Positions 1-8,077 of a stretch of 64,000 nucleotides of DNA are shown here, one piece after another (position 1 is the stretch's first letter; every line of letters starts with the position of its first letter). The position numbers and the translations under genes were made by a program. Source of the stretch: JALEFZ01 sp039817415. GTDB taxonomy: Bacteria; Bacteroidota; Bacteroidia; J057. A model generated the notes under the pieces. The model was not told the DNA's origin and made no database searches. It saw only the letters and a list, made by a program, of their open reading frames with translations. The stretch spans positions 97,928 to 161,927 of the forward strand of contig JBCBVV010000011.1 in assembly GCA_039817415.1 (NCBI GenBank), given 5' to 3'.

Positions 1-506
1 GAAGATAGACGTCGGAGTTGATAGGTGTTGCCCTCCTCGTCGGTCCGTTTGATAGGGGTACTACTACCTTCCACGTACTTGTTGTCCACAAAAATCAGCT
101 CACCTCCCTTCACTAACATATCCTGACATAGCTTGACAAAGGCTGCTAATTCCTCCTTTTTGATATGCGACCAGATAAATCCTCCAAATAGGCCTTGATA
201 ACCTTTACCGTTAAGCTGGTACAAATCTACTGTATCAAAGCTCACATTTTGTTTTGGGTAATGACGGCTTTGTGCGATATCAATAACTTCTTGATTGATA
301 TCACTGGCATAAATATGCGCAGCATGTTGAGCTAAGATGTGGGTCCAGAAACCTGTTCCACAAGCGATTTCTACCATCTTTTTCTGGTGGAATTGAGTGG
401 AAAGAAAAGCCTTGATTTGCTTGAGGTCCTGCTGTCGTTCGGGTTTTTGGTAGACCAGATCGTACTCCTTTGCTCGTTTTTTATAGTACTCGGTTTGTGT
501 ATTCAT
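1..506 (-). CDS. SAM-dependent class I methyltransferase (partial, C-terminus outside window)
   Basis: The reading frame opens with ATG at 506 (MNTQTEYYKKRAKEYDLVYQ) and stays open to the window edge, so about 168 N-terminal residues are visible. Residues 45-54 read VEIACGTGFW, the glycine-rich motif I that binds S-adenosylmethionine, and YASDINQEVI follows where the acidic residue that contacts the ribose is expected. A later segment, GGELIFVDNKY, fits the strand after motif III. The methyl acceptor cannot be told. The gene was reconstructed by reading the minus strand because its end lies beyond position 1. The family call is firm; the substrate is unknown. Confidence 0.85.
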   Translation of the reverse strand, partial: MNTQTEYYKKRAKEYDLVYQKPERQQDLKQIKAFLSTQFHQKKMVEIACGTGFWTHILAQHAAHIYASDINQEVIDIAQSRHYPKQNVSFDTVDLYQLNGKGYQGLFGGFIWSHIKKEELAAFVKLCQDMLVKGGELIFVDNKYVEGSSTPIKRTDEEGNTYQLRRLS

Positions 507-523
507 ATGAATGGCTTGAACAT

Positions 524-1498
524 TTATGAGTAACTCATGTCGTAAAATTCCTTATAGGCATCAAAAAGGAATTTTCTGCCCTCTACTGCCACCTTTGACT
601 TGCCGCCCAACAATTCAAAGCCGTGGAAGGCCTTAGGAAATACTTTAAATCTCGTTGGAATACCGGCTTTATCAAGATCCTCTATGTATTCTATATTTTC
701 ATCTCGAAAAGCGTCATATTCTCCCACAAACGAAATAGTAGGAGGGAAATTTGTGTAGTCCTTATTGAGAGCTGGAGCAGCGTATGCTGGAATCTCTTGG
801 TTCTTTTCGTTCAAACCCTTGAGATAGGATCCCCATCCATTGTAATTGGCCTTGGTATTCCAGAAAGGGACGTCCATGCACATCTTGGCCGATTCTGTTT
901 CACTCCTATGGTCAATCATAGGATAAATTGGAATTTGAAAGGCTATGTTAATGTCTTTATGGTCCCTGTTTTTTAAGGTTACAGCCGCAGTTAATCCCCC
1001 TCCAGCGCTATGGCCAGCTACCATAATATTATCGTTCATTCCTCCCGTTTCTTCTCCCTTTTCCTTGATCCAAAGAAGTGTATCATAACAATCATCTAGC
1101 GCAGCAGGATAAGGAGCTGTAAGAGCTTTTCTGTAGCGAGGAGCTACAATGATGCAAGGACGTTTTTCTATAAATTTCTCAATACCTGGGGACATTTCAG
1201 GACTTCCTGTAATGTAGCCCCCACCATGTATATAGAGCATAATGGGGAGGGGACCTTCAGCCTTCAAAGGTTTGTAGATTAACACTGGAATGTCAGGACC
1301 TCCATGTGTACTTTTTACCTTGGCATGTTCGGTGACAACACCTTTGCGTTTCGTAAGGCGTAGCATATTGATGACAACCGAATTGAAAAGCCTCACTTTC
1401 CAGGTCTTTTGCATGATACCTGCAAGGAACATTCCTGCCTTATGGAATTCTTGTAATTCTGGATCATGGTCCTCCTTTTGGATTTGTCGAAAAGCCAT
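524..1498 (-). CDS. alpha/beta hydrolase, hormone-sensitive-lipase (HSL) type esterase
   Basis: The 324-residue protein carries the oxyanion-hole motif HGGGY at 91-95 and the nucleophile elbow AGHSAGG at 161-167 (Ser164). A likely acid is Asp262 in GEYDAFRDE and a likely base is His292 in AFHGFE. This order and spacing match the alpha/beta hydrolase fold-3 (HSL) family, which cleaves short-chain esters. No signal peptide is visible, so it should act in the cytoplasm. It starts 17 bp upstream (in its own direction) of the methyltransferase start region, so the two may be cotranscribed. The natural substrate is unknown. Confidence 0.88.
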   Translation of the reverse strand: MAFRQIQKEDHDPELQEFHKAGMFLAGIMQKTWKVRLFNSVVINMLRLTKRKGVVTEHAKVKSTHGGPDIPVLIYKPLKAEGPLPIMLYIHGGGYITGSPEMSPGIEKFIEKRPCIIVAPRYRKALTAPYPAALDDCYDTLLWIKEKGEETGGMNDNIMVAGHSAGGGLTAAVTLKNRDHKDINIAFQIPIYPMIDHRSETESAKMCMDVPFWNTKANYNGWGSYLKGLNEKNQEIPAYAAPALNKDYTNFPPTISFVGEYDAFRDENIEYIEDLDKAGIPTRFKVFPKAFHGFELLGGKSKVAVEGRKFLFDAYKEFYDMSYS

Positions 1499-1713
1499 AT
1501 GTCTTTTTGTAAAAGAATGAAGGTGTTTTGATATCTGAATATTGCTGTAAATCAGAATATAATCATATCGAAAGTCGATTCAAATAGGGACAGATGACAG
1601 ATAACAAAACTTAGGCCATCCCTCCCGTATTTGGAATAGGGCTTTCCATTTCCTTTTTTCTATGGGTATACAAGAGGGGAATGGTATCCTCATATTCTCA
1701 AAAAAACTAAGAC

Positions 1714-2364
1714 TTACTTACTCAACATCTCATTTACCCGATCCAAATATTTTCGCATTGTCACCCTTTCGCTATAAGCTTCCTCTTCCATATATTCAGC
1801 TCTTAGGCTTGGAAAGCTAAGTAGCAATTCTTCTAAATTTATGGGGGATAATTCCTTGATCATGCCCGTGCTCATCACCATATAGAAAGTAGACCGTTTC
1901 TTGGCGCCTATGGTAGTATTGATCTTCCCCCTAGAAAATTCAACATCCAGATCAGTTTCCATTCCTAAAGAATATCGAAATTCTTGTCTATTAGGGGGTA
2001 AGGCAGTGAACAGAGAGATGGGCTGAAGGGGGGAAACTTTTGTGTAGTAGGAAACGCCTGTAAAAGGGAAACAATTGAGGTATAAATCTTCGCCATCGTA
2101 AACAGCCCATACTTTACTATAAAGAAATTTCCTCTTCAAGGAACGATCTTCAACATTAATTTTATAATCATTCCCTCCTCCCATCCTTATTTTTTTAGGG
2201 CTTCTTTTTTCCATGCTAAAGGAAAAATGGTAGGATGGCCGGTTGAGTTGGAGTTCTTTGAAACTCATATAAACCCCTTTTCTAGGAGGATGATGAGAGT
2301 CGTATTGACCATGTACATGCATGGCCATCAAGAAAAGAATCCAAAGCAGGCAAATAGATTTCAT
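1714..2364 (-). CDS. secreted protein of unknown function (DUF6563-like)
   Basis: The start is placed at the internal ATG (2364) because MKSICLLWILFLMAMHVHG is a clear signal peptide; a longer ORF to 2406 only adds residues that overlap the remnant gene upstream. The mature protein has about 195 residues, with RKGVYMSFKEL near its N-terminus and a repeated acidic helix NLEELLLSFPSL near its C-terminus. The RKGxYxSFxE pattern recalls the Bacteroidota DUF6563 family, which has no known function; this is from memory and uncertain. The decayed 3' end of a paralogue lies immediately upstream. Confidence 0.7.
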   Translation of the reverse strand: MKSICLLWILFLMAMHVHGQYDSHHPPRKGVYMSFKELQLNRPSYHFSFSMEKRSPKKIRMGGGNDYKINVEDRSLKRKFLYSKVWAVYDGEDLYLNCFPFTGVSYYTKVSPLQPISLFTALPPNRQEFRYSLGMETDLDVEFSRGKINTTIGAKKRSTFYMVMSTGMIKELSPINLEELLLSFPSLRAEYMEEEAYSERVTMRKYLDRVNEMLSK

Positions 2365-2383
2365 GATGAATACGCTGGTTTGG

Positions 2384-2598
2384 TCATGAGTCTTTCCACA
2401 ATTCATTGACCTGGTTGATATACCTCATCATGTTTTCCTCTCTTCTTGGAAGTTTTTCGTCAGTATTTTCCTCTTTGAGAGTTGGAAATCTTGGAGTAAC
2501 TCTTCTAGGTTCTTTTTGGAAAGTTCCCACATGTTACCAGAATCTAGGATAAATATAAAAGGATGTCGGTAGGTGGCTGCTATAGCACCTCCCTTATA
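2384..2598 (-). pseudogene. decayed 3' end of a tandem paralogue of the 1714-2364 gene
   Basis: Reading the minus strand gives a segment collinear with the C-terminal third of the downstream protein. PFIFILDSGNMWEL aligns with STFYMVMSTGMIKEL, NLEELLQD with NLEELLLS, then in a second frame FPTLKEEN with FPSLRAEY, and YINQVNELW with YLDRVNEML, ending in TGA at 2384-2386. A one-base shift separates NLEELLQD from FPTLKEEN, and in-frame stops occur just upstream of about 2598. It is therefore the broken tail of a tandem duplicate and not a working gene. From 2599 to 2824 nothing further was recognised. Confidence 0.72.
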
Positions 2599-2824
2599 CT
2601 ACAAATTTTGATTAGGTTGTAAGCAATACCCTCTTTCTACTAGGGCTATTACCCATATTCAGATCATACAGTCAAGTATGGGGCAATTTATCATGGGTAA
2701 GTACATCAAAATTTCCTAAGGCTTAAGTATCTGGTCACATCTTATGGACCAAATTTCTACTCCTGTTAAAGGAATTTCCCATTTAATCAGACCTCCTTTG
2801 CTCATGACAATGAATTCAGCCTAT

Positions 2825-4000
2825 CTATTTGTCTAAGCGGTTATACTTTTTCAAGATACGCTGAAGGAGATCATGTGGAAGAGCATAGGCCTTGTTGCCA
2901 TTGATGCCCTCCATATCCTCGGCAGCAACCATGGCATTGATAATGGCTTCTTCAACAGCTTGAACAGTATGGTGAAATATCCAGCTTATCTGGTCATTTG
3001 AAAGGGTTTCCACCCTCACATTTTCCTTCCTGTTAAAGGCCTGTTCGTTAGCTGTAGAAAAGGCAATGAAAATATCTCCTGAACCATTTGAACCAACCCC
3101 TCCAACTTTTCCTATACCAATTGGTACTCTTTGTACCACACGTTTCAATTGATGTGGCAAAAGGGGGGCATCTGTTGCGACGACGACGATGATAGAACCA
3201 TCCCCTTCCTGCCTATTGGAATTTGGAGGAGCTTGCAATTCATAATTAAGGGTATCCATTAATTCTCTACCGACAGGAACACCCGCTACCGTAAAATTCA
3301 GCTTTGAACCAAAATTGGATTGGACCAATACCCCAATTGTGTAAGTTGAGTCCCCAATCTTGAAAACTCTCGAGGCAGTCCCCGTTCCTCCCTTGAATCC
3401 AAGACACATCATACCGGTTCCCCCTCCAACATTTCCTTCAGCTATTTTTCCACCCTTTGCGTCTTCAATGGCTTCTAATACATGTTCTTCTTTCACATGA
3501 AATCCATAAATGTCATTCAAAAAACCATCATAGGTCTCCGCCACTACAGGGTAGGTATACCACCAATTTTCTCCCTTGTACCAGTCAGTATCTACAAACC
3601 ATTTCAAGACTGCCTGTCTAACCGTCCCAACACTATTGGTATTAGTGATCATAATGGGAGTTTCGAGAAATCCCGATTCTGTTATCCATGTTGTTCCTGT
3701 CATTTCTCCATTTCCGTTTAGGCTATACCAATTGGCATAAACAGGACTGAACTTTTTGTCCTTTCCTCTTGGGAAAATAGCCGTAACGCCTGTTCGGATA
3801 GGTCCTTCCCCAATGATATTTTTCCCTTCTCCTGAAATGACAGTAGCGTATCCTACTTCTACCCCTTCGACATCTGTAATGGAATTGTATTTTCCTGCTT
3901 CACCGTAAAAGGGTACACCAAGGTCTCTCGCTCTTGGTTGTTGCGCCCACACGAAATAGCCTAATAGTAAGGTAGCAAGTAGGAGGAGGGAGTTTTTCAT
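2825..4000 (-). CDS. P1-family (S58/DmpA-like) aminopeptidase, secreted
   Basis: The 391-residue protein begins with a signal peptide (MKNSLLLLATLLLGYFVWAQ) and then RARDLGVPFYGEAGKYNSI, typical of DmpA-type enzymes. The G-rich segment NVGGGTGMMCLGFKGG lies at 190-205. GDGSIIVVVATDAPL at 266-280 holds the expected autoprocessing Gly268-Ser269 site; in this family self-cleavage frees the serine as the N-terminal nucleophile. GVGSNGSGDIF follows at 301-311. Members release N-terminal residues from peptides, some acting on D-amino-acid or beta-peptides. The signal peptide places it in the periplasm. The substrate is not predictable. Confidence 0.88.
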   Translation of the reverse strand: MKNSLLLLATLLLGYFVWAQQPRARDLGVPFYGEAGKYNSITDVEGVEVGYATVISGEGKNIIGEGPIRTGVTAIFPRGKDKKFSPVYANWYSLNGNGEMTGTTWITESGFLETPIMITNTNSVGTVRQAVLKWFVDTDWYKGENWWYTYPVVAETYDGFLNDIYGFHVKEEHVLEAIEDAKGGKIAEGNVGGGTGMMCLGFKGGTGTASRVFKIGDSTYTIGVLVQSNFGSKLNFTVAGVPVGRELMDTLNYELQAPPNSNRQEGDGSIIVVVATDAPLLPHQLKRVVQRVPIGIGKVGGVGSNGSGDIFIAFSTANEQAFNRKENVRVETLSNDQISWIFHHTVQAVEEAIINAMVAAEDMEGINGNKAYALPHDLLQRILKKYNRLDK

Positions 4001-4032
4001 AGGTCTAAAGTAAAATGAATGGGTAAGCGAAT

Positions 4033-4662
4033 TTATGGATAATCTGGGATGTTCAATCCTAAGATAATATCTCTCTGAACCATCAATATACCGTTTTCCT
4101 CAATGGGAGTACATATTCCTGAGCCAGCACGCTTGCTGAGCTTGTCCTTTTTACGCTGACTTAGAAGAGGGTCATCGGTAAACACAATATTGTCGATATA
4201 GTATTCTTGTAAGCCTGGCTCCTTGACGATCATATGGATATGTTCTGCTTCTTGTCCATTGGGGTAAGGGGCAGGGCGAAAGCTATAAAAGGTGTAGGTT
4301 CCACTTGGTCCTGTTTTTATCCACCCCCTATACATCCCATGAACTTTTCCCCATTCTTTAGCGTGCTTTTCTGCTTTGTAGAGCCCCTTTCTGTTAGTAT
4401 GGTAAATGTATAGAATAACATTGCTTGCAGGTGTTTTTCCATCTTGTTGGAAAATGGTACCTGTAACTTTCATGGGAGGCTTGTGCTGTCCATAGCCAGG
4501 CAGGGTATCTACAGCTTGTAGTTCCTTCTTATCGTATTCATGAACAGCTTCACATCCTTGGCAGGGACCTCCAACCTGTATGTCTGACGAAAAATTATCC
4601 TGAGGATGACAGGATGCCATCGCTAGGGAAAGGAGGAATAGGAAGATGGAATGTTTGGTCAT
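4033..4662 (-). CDS. intradiol ring-cleavage dioxygenase-like lipoprotein
   Basis: A lipobox (LAMASC, Cys18) makes this 209-residue protein a lipoprotein. The fold of protocatechuate/catechol intradiol dioxygenases is recognisable: MKVTGTIFQQDGKTP, then GWIKTGPSGTYTFYSFRPAPYP and EAEHIHMIV. The four expected Fe(III) ligands appear as Tyr95, Tyr133, His141 and His143. Cytoplasmic relatives open aromatic rings between two hydroxyls; exported lipoprotein relatives are common in Bacteroidota and their substrates are mostly unknown. It lies 32 bp upstream of the P1 peptidase gene on the same strand. It may or may not belong with the maleylacetate pathway genes about 10 kb away. Confidence 0.82.
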   Translation of the reverse strand: MTKHSIFLFLLSLAMASCHPQDNFSSDIQVGGPCQGCEAVHEYDKKELQAVDTLPGYGQHKPPMKVTGTIFQQDGKTPASNVILYIYHTNRKGLYKAEKHAKEWGKVHGMYRGWIKTGPSGTYTFYSFRPAPYPNGQEAEHIHMIVKEPGLQEYYIDNIVFTDDPLLSQRKKDKLSKRAGSGICTPIEENGILMVQRDIILGLNIPDYP

Positions 4663-4757
4663 AGGCTTCCAAGGAGATATAACAAGTATGTCATTTTGAG
4701 TCAGTTTTATGGTAGTTTGATTGCGAAATTGATGTCAAACTGACCCAATGTAGGTGT

Positions 4758-5489
4758 CTAATCCCTCCAAAAATCGCTAATGGCATATCGAACGCCAAAG
4801 GCTACGGCATAATATCCCCCATTAGAATAAACAGTAGCAGTTTCTTCAGGATCGTCATTGATTTTGTAGGTAATATCGATTTCTACCACACGCTTGATTC
4901 CTCTGAGATAATTAAAGGAAGAGAAAACGGTAACAGATGGGCTAAAGTTGAATTCGACACCAAAGCCCGTTTCGATTAGACCATAGGTTCGTTGTAGACT
5001 GTAATTTGAGCGATCTTGATAGCGAGTGCTGTCATTGAAGCCAGGCATACTCATTCCTATGCTGGAGAAGCCTCCGCCATTTCCATCTGATCCAAATTCA
5101 TCGTTGAATGCGAAAGTATAACCCAGGGTGGGGGAGAGAACGATTCTATTTTCAAACAATCGAAATTTGGGCTTGAGTCTAAGCGGAATTTGATAGGCAT
5201 TGATAGCATTCGACAAACCAAAACCAATGTCTCCCCTAATTCTATAACTTTCCCCATAGTTGTTATAGAAAAAGCCTGTTTCAACGGTCAGCCATGAGTT
5301 GATATCCTGTCCAAGGGTCACTCCTAATATAGGGCTATAGTAAAAGGGTGGGGTGGATATGTCTCTGCTCTGCTCCTCTAATTCGTAAATTTCATACTTT
5401 GGGCCTATTTCTATGCCTAGATAGGTTTTGTTTTGCGAAACTGAAAAAATCGGTAGGAGGGTCAAGAGAATGAAGATTTGATTTTTCAT
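4758..5489 (-). CDS. outer-membrane beta-barrel protein
   Basis: The 243-residue protein has a signal peptide (MKNQIFILLTLLPIFSVSQ) followed by alternating amphipathic strands such as YLGIEIGPKYEIYEL, SWLTVETGFFYNNYGESY and YYAVAFGVRYAISDF, ending with the last strand near the C-terminus. This is the pattern of PorT-like or OmpW-like barrels in Bacteroidota. No enzymatic motif is visible and the function is unknown. It ends 95 bp before the dioxygenase-like gene on the same strand, so cotranscription is possible. Confidence 0.72.
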   Translation of the reverse strand: MKNQIFILLTLLPIFSVSQNKTYLGIEIGPKYEIYELEEQSRDISTPPFYYSPILGVTLGQDINSWLTVETGFFYNNYGESYRIRGDIGFGLSNAINAYQIPLRLKPKFRLFENRIVLSPTLGYTFAFNDEFGSDGNGGGFSSIGMSMPGFNDSTRYQDRSNYSLQRTYGLIETGFGVEFNFSPSVTVFSSFNYLRGIKRVVEIDITYKINDDPEETATVYSNGGYYAVAFGVRYAISDFWRD

Positions 5490-5887
5490 GTGGGTATTTG
5501 AAGAGTGAATTGTGTGAAAATGTTGCCATGTATGAAAGGCTCATCTCGTGTTAAGGTATACCTCTTATCAAATCTTTTTCCTTTACATCGGTGGGCATGG
5601 GTTGGATAGGTATTCGGTATTCAGGCCTGTGATCCATCCTAATACTAAGGTAAGTGCTTCCCCCAAACATTTCCCTCCCATAATTTTGCCATGCCTTTTA
5701 GACTTCACTAGGGTATTTGAAGTGAAAAGGGAAGATAAGTTGTTCTCTGGATGAAAGCTATTCACCTCAGCTCTACCGCACTTGATTGTGAGATTCAGAA
5801 TTGGGCGTAAGAGAATATAATTATTCCTTCAAATAGAAACTTAGACTCTTCAGATTCAAAAAAATCGGACTTAGTTTTAGGGTAAGC
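5490..5887. other. intergenic region without an assigned gene
   Basis: Nearly 400 bp separate two divergent outer-membrane protein genes. Short overlapping open frames exist on both strands (for example 48 open minus-strand codons ending in DVKEKDLIRGIP), but none has a signal peptide, known motif or supported start. The promoters of both neighbours should lie here. No inverted repeat stands out. Confidence 0.5.
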
Positions 5888-6502
5888 ATGTCCCTTCAAA
5901 AATCAACATATCATCTATTAGCAGGCTTGATGATTCTTTGCTCCTTCTTCTTTCCTATAGAGGCAAGTGGTCAGATAGACAGTCTATTGATCGCTCCCTT
6001 TAAAGAGAAGAAAAGTATTACCTACGGATTCAACAATAGAAGGACATTTTTACTAAATAGTTCGAGTACCATTTATGGGTTGTACATGGGGATTCAATAC
6101 GGCAAAAGATTGAAACATGTCATCACAATCAATTCTAATGGATTTTGGGCAGGTGAAGAGCAGCAAGTACAACTGCTTTATGGAGGACTGGCAGAAGAAT
6201 TTACCTTTTTGTCCCTTAAGCGCTTTGATTTTATTTCTTATATCCATGCAGGTTTAGGCATAGCCAGATACAGAGAGATGAATTCGTCAGGTTCATACAT
6301 CATCAGCCGTGAACTCATCAGTCCGATAGAATTAGGGATTCATGGTTCCTTTAGCGTCAACAGTTGGCTAGCGTTAAACGGAGGCGCAGGCTACCGATTT
6401 GTGTTGCTTGAGGAAATCGATCAACTCGATCATATCTATTATAAAATCGGGCTTAGCTTAAGCATAGAGAAATTTTTGGAAGCCCGATTCGCTAAAAAAT
6501 AA
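5888..6502 (+). CDS. exported protein, probable outer-membrane beta-barrel
   Basis: The 204-residue protein starts with a long hydrophobic signal peptide ending near EASGQ (about residue 29). The rest alternates polar and aromatic residues in strand-like blocks, such as STIYGLYMGIQYGKRL, VITINSNGFWAG and YYKIGLSLSIEKFLEARF, consistent with a small barrel. No family was recognised. It is the only plus-strand gene in the first 12 kb and converges on the cytochrome gene 54 bp away. Confidence 0.65.
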   Translation: MSLQKSTYHLLAGLMILCSFFFPIEASGQIDSLLIAPFKEKKSITYGFNNRRTFLLNSSSTIYGLYMGIQYGKRLKHVITINSNGFWAGEEQQVQLLYGGLAEEFTFLSLKRFDFISYIHAGLGIARYREMNSSGSYIISRELISPIELGIHGSFSVNSWLALNGGAGYRFVLLEEIDQLDHIYYKIGLSLSIEKFLEARFAKK

Positions 6503-6556
6503 GGCAAACCCCTAGGCATAATGTTAACAAATTGAAGGAATAAGGGATTAGTCCTG

Positions 6557-7798
6557 TTAGAGCTTCTCCAATTCTTCTAGGAAGGTCTTTTTGTCCCCTG
6601 CTTTGAGGCTGATTTTGAGTTTATTTCCTTTCTTTTTAGGCCGGTATTCGAGGATGTTGTATTGGAACTCTTTCCCTTTCGAATAGGCGACGATATCTAT
6701 TTTTTCGCCTAAGGGAAAGCTAATTTGAGACATCCCTTTTCCATTCAAAAGGTTGTAGATTTTTGAGTCTTGATACTCCTTAACCAAAGGAATGGCGATG
6801 TTTCTCTCTTGAAAGCTAATAGCCAATTCAGCTTTAGGATAAGGTTTATCCAACATGATTTGTAAGGCCTCAATCTTTTGATCAAAGAGGCATAAAGCAT
6901 CTACATTCATCCATCCAGCCGAAAAGATGGTCGTAGAATAATAATAATCTACTTGAGGCGAAAAGGTAGGAGCAGACCAAATTCTGATGGTATCTATATC
7001 GCATTTCGTAGCAAATTTGATTTCATCTCTTGCAATGGCTTGTCGCTTACTTTCATTGGCGATATACGCTATGATATCAGTAATTTCCTCTATGGAGAGA
7101 TGGGTAAAACCATTCATAACTACATTATTGGCGGCTTGTGCAACGCATACTGCGAGTGTATCTCTTATTGCCAGCATACCAGGCGCATTTCTTATAAAAT
7201 TGATTAACCAATCTTTGTCCCGAAATAGGTGGACATTTCCGATAGGAGGCGCAACTAAGGATTTTCTCAAATCAGTTAGATGACAAGCAGTACAATTTTG
7301 CCTATATAGAATTTCCCCTTTTTGAATTCCTTCCGCATTTTTGGCTTGAACTTCCTCCCCATTCGCAACCCAAACCATCATGTCATCTTGAATGTTGCCA
7401 GCGTATTGTTGCATGTCTTGGTTAATCCAAGTAGTGGGAATGTCTACCTTGATGGGTTTTAGGAAGGTTTTTGCATTATTCGTTGCATCGATCAGTTGAA
7501 ACATGCCCCCACTTTCCAGGATGTTCCCACTTTCATCCAGGGTATACATCCGATTAAGGATCATATCAGTCTTGGTGAGGATTTCAGTAAACTTTAAGGT
7601 GACTTGCTTATTGGGAGGGCAAGCGAATGTATGCGCCTCAATGGAGATTTTTACGCCCTTTTCACTTGTCAAAACCGTATCGCTATCACATGTGATTTGA
7701 AAGGTCTGGTAATCGGAATTATCTAGATAGGCAGAGTCATCATCAGGCTGACAACCTATGCATATAGCAAACAGAACAACTAAATAAATATGTTTCAT
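6557..7798 (-). CDS. cytochrome c-domain lipoprotein
   Basis: The start at 7798 gives MKHIYLVVLFAICIGC, a lipoprotein signal with Cys16; the longer frame to 7843 adds residues that would spoil it. A single heme c motif CTACH sits at 169-173 within GEILYRQNCTACHLTDLR, and Met228 in ANNVVMNGFTHLS is a good axial ligand, followed by the usual IEEITDIIAYIANES helix. About 150 residues before and 160 after the cytochrome domain have no recognised motif. The protein is probably a surface- or periplasm-anchored electron carrier or a sensor; the partner is unknown. Loose SoxX/cytochrome c class I architecture. Confidence 0.8.
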   Translation of the reverse strand: MKHIYLVVLFAICIGCQPDDDSAYLDNSDYQTFQITCDSDTVLTSEKGVKISIEAHTFACPPNKQVTLKFTEILTKTDMILNRMYTLDESGNILESGGMFQLIDATNNAKTFLKPIKVDIPTTWINQDMQQYAGNIQDDMMVWVANGEEVQAKNAEGIQKGEILYRQNCTACHLTDLRKSLVAPPIGNVHLFRDKDWLINFIRNAPGMLAIRDTLAVCVAQAANNVVMNGFTHLSIEEITDIIAYIANESKRQAIARDEIKFATKCDIDTIRIWSAPTFSPQVDYYYSTTIFSAGWMNVDALCLFDQKIEALQIMLDKPYPKAELAISFQERNIAIPLVKEYQDSKIYNLLNGKGMSQISFPLGEKIDIVAYSKGKEFQYNILEYRPKKKGNKLKISLKAGDKKTFLEELEKL

Positions 7799-8015
7799 GG
7801 CAATTGACTGTAGGGGATGACAAAGAGAAGGAATGAAAATCAACTTCTATGACTTCTCTTACCCAAGGAGTAAATTATCCGGCCCTTTTTTGGCCAATTT
7901 CGTCATACTTTGACCTGATTAATCGCACTTTCATTTTGATGGTTCCAATGAGCCATCCTTTTCTCATTACTGATCGCTCCCTCTATCTCACCCTTCCCAT
8001 GGTTCAGGGCTAATA

Positions 8016-8029
8016 TCCAACATGTTGGA
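8016..8029. promoter_or_regulatory. perfect 14-bp palindrome
   Basis: TCCAACATGTTGGA is its own reverse complement, and the flanks TAAT/TTA extend the symmetry imperfectly. It lies about 220 bp upstream of the cytochrome c-lipoprotein start and 11 bp from the hairpin that follows the THI5-like gene. It could be an operator, but no factor can be named. Confidence 0.35.
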
Positions 8030-8040
8030 ATTATCCGACT

Positions 8041-8075
8041 ATCAGCCTAACTGTTTTACTAGCAGTTAGGCTGAT
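8041..8075 (+). terminator. 13-bp perfect stem-loop, terminator-like
   Basis: ATCAGCCTAACTG (8041-8053) and CAGTTAGGCTGAT (8063-8075) form a perfect 13-bp stem with a 9-nt loop. It starts 2 nt after the stop codon of the minus-strand THI5-like gene and probably terminates that transcript. However, the T-run (TTTTTA) lies on the plus-strand side, so it looks like an intrinsic terminator only in the plus direction; it may act both ways. Confidence 0.7.
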
Positions 8076-8077
8076 TT

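Noticed and set aside
5548..5765. Opposite short open frames in the gap 5490-5887.
   Set aside because: No start context, signal or family on either strand; both overlap each other.
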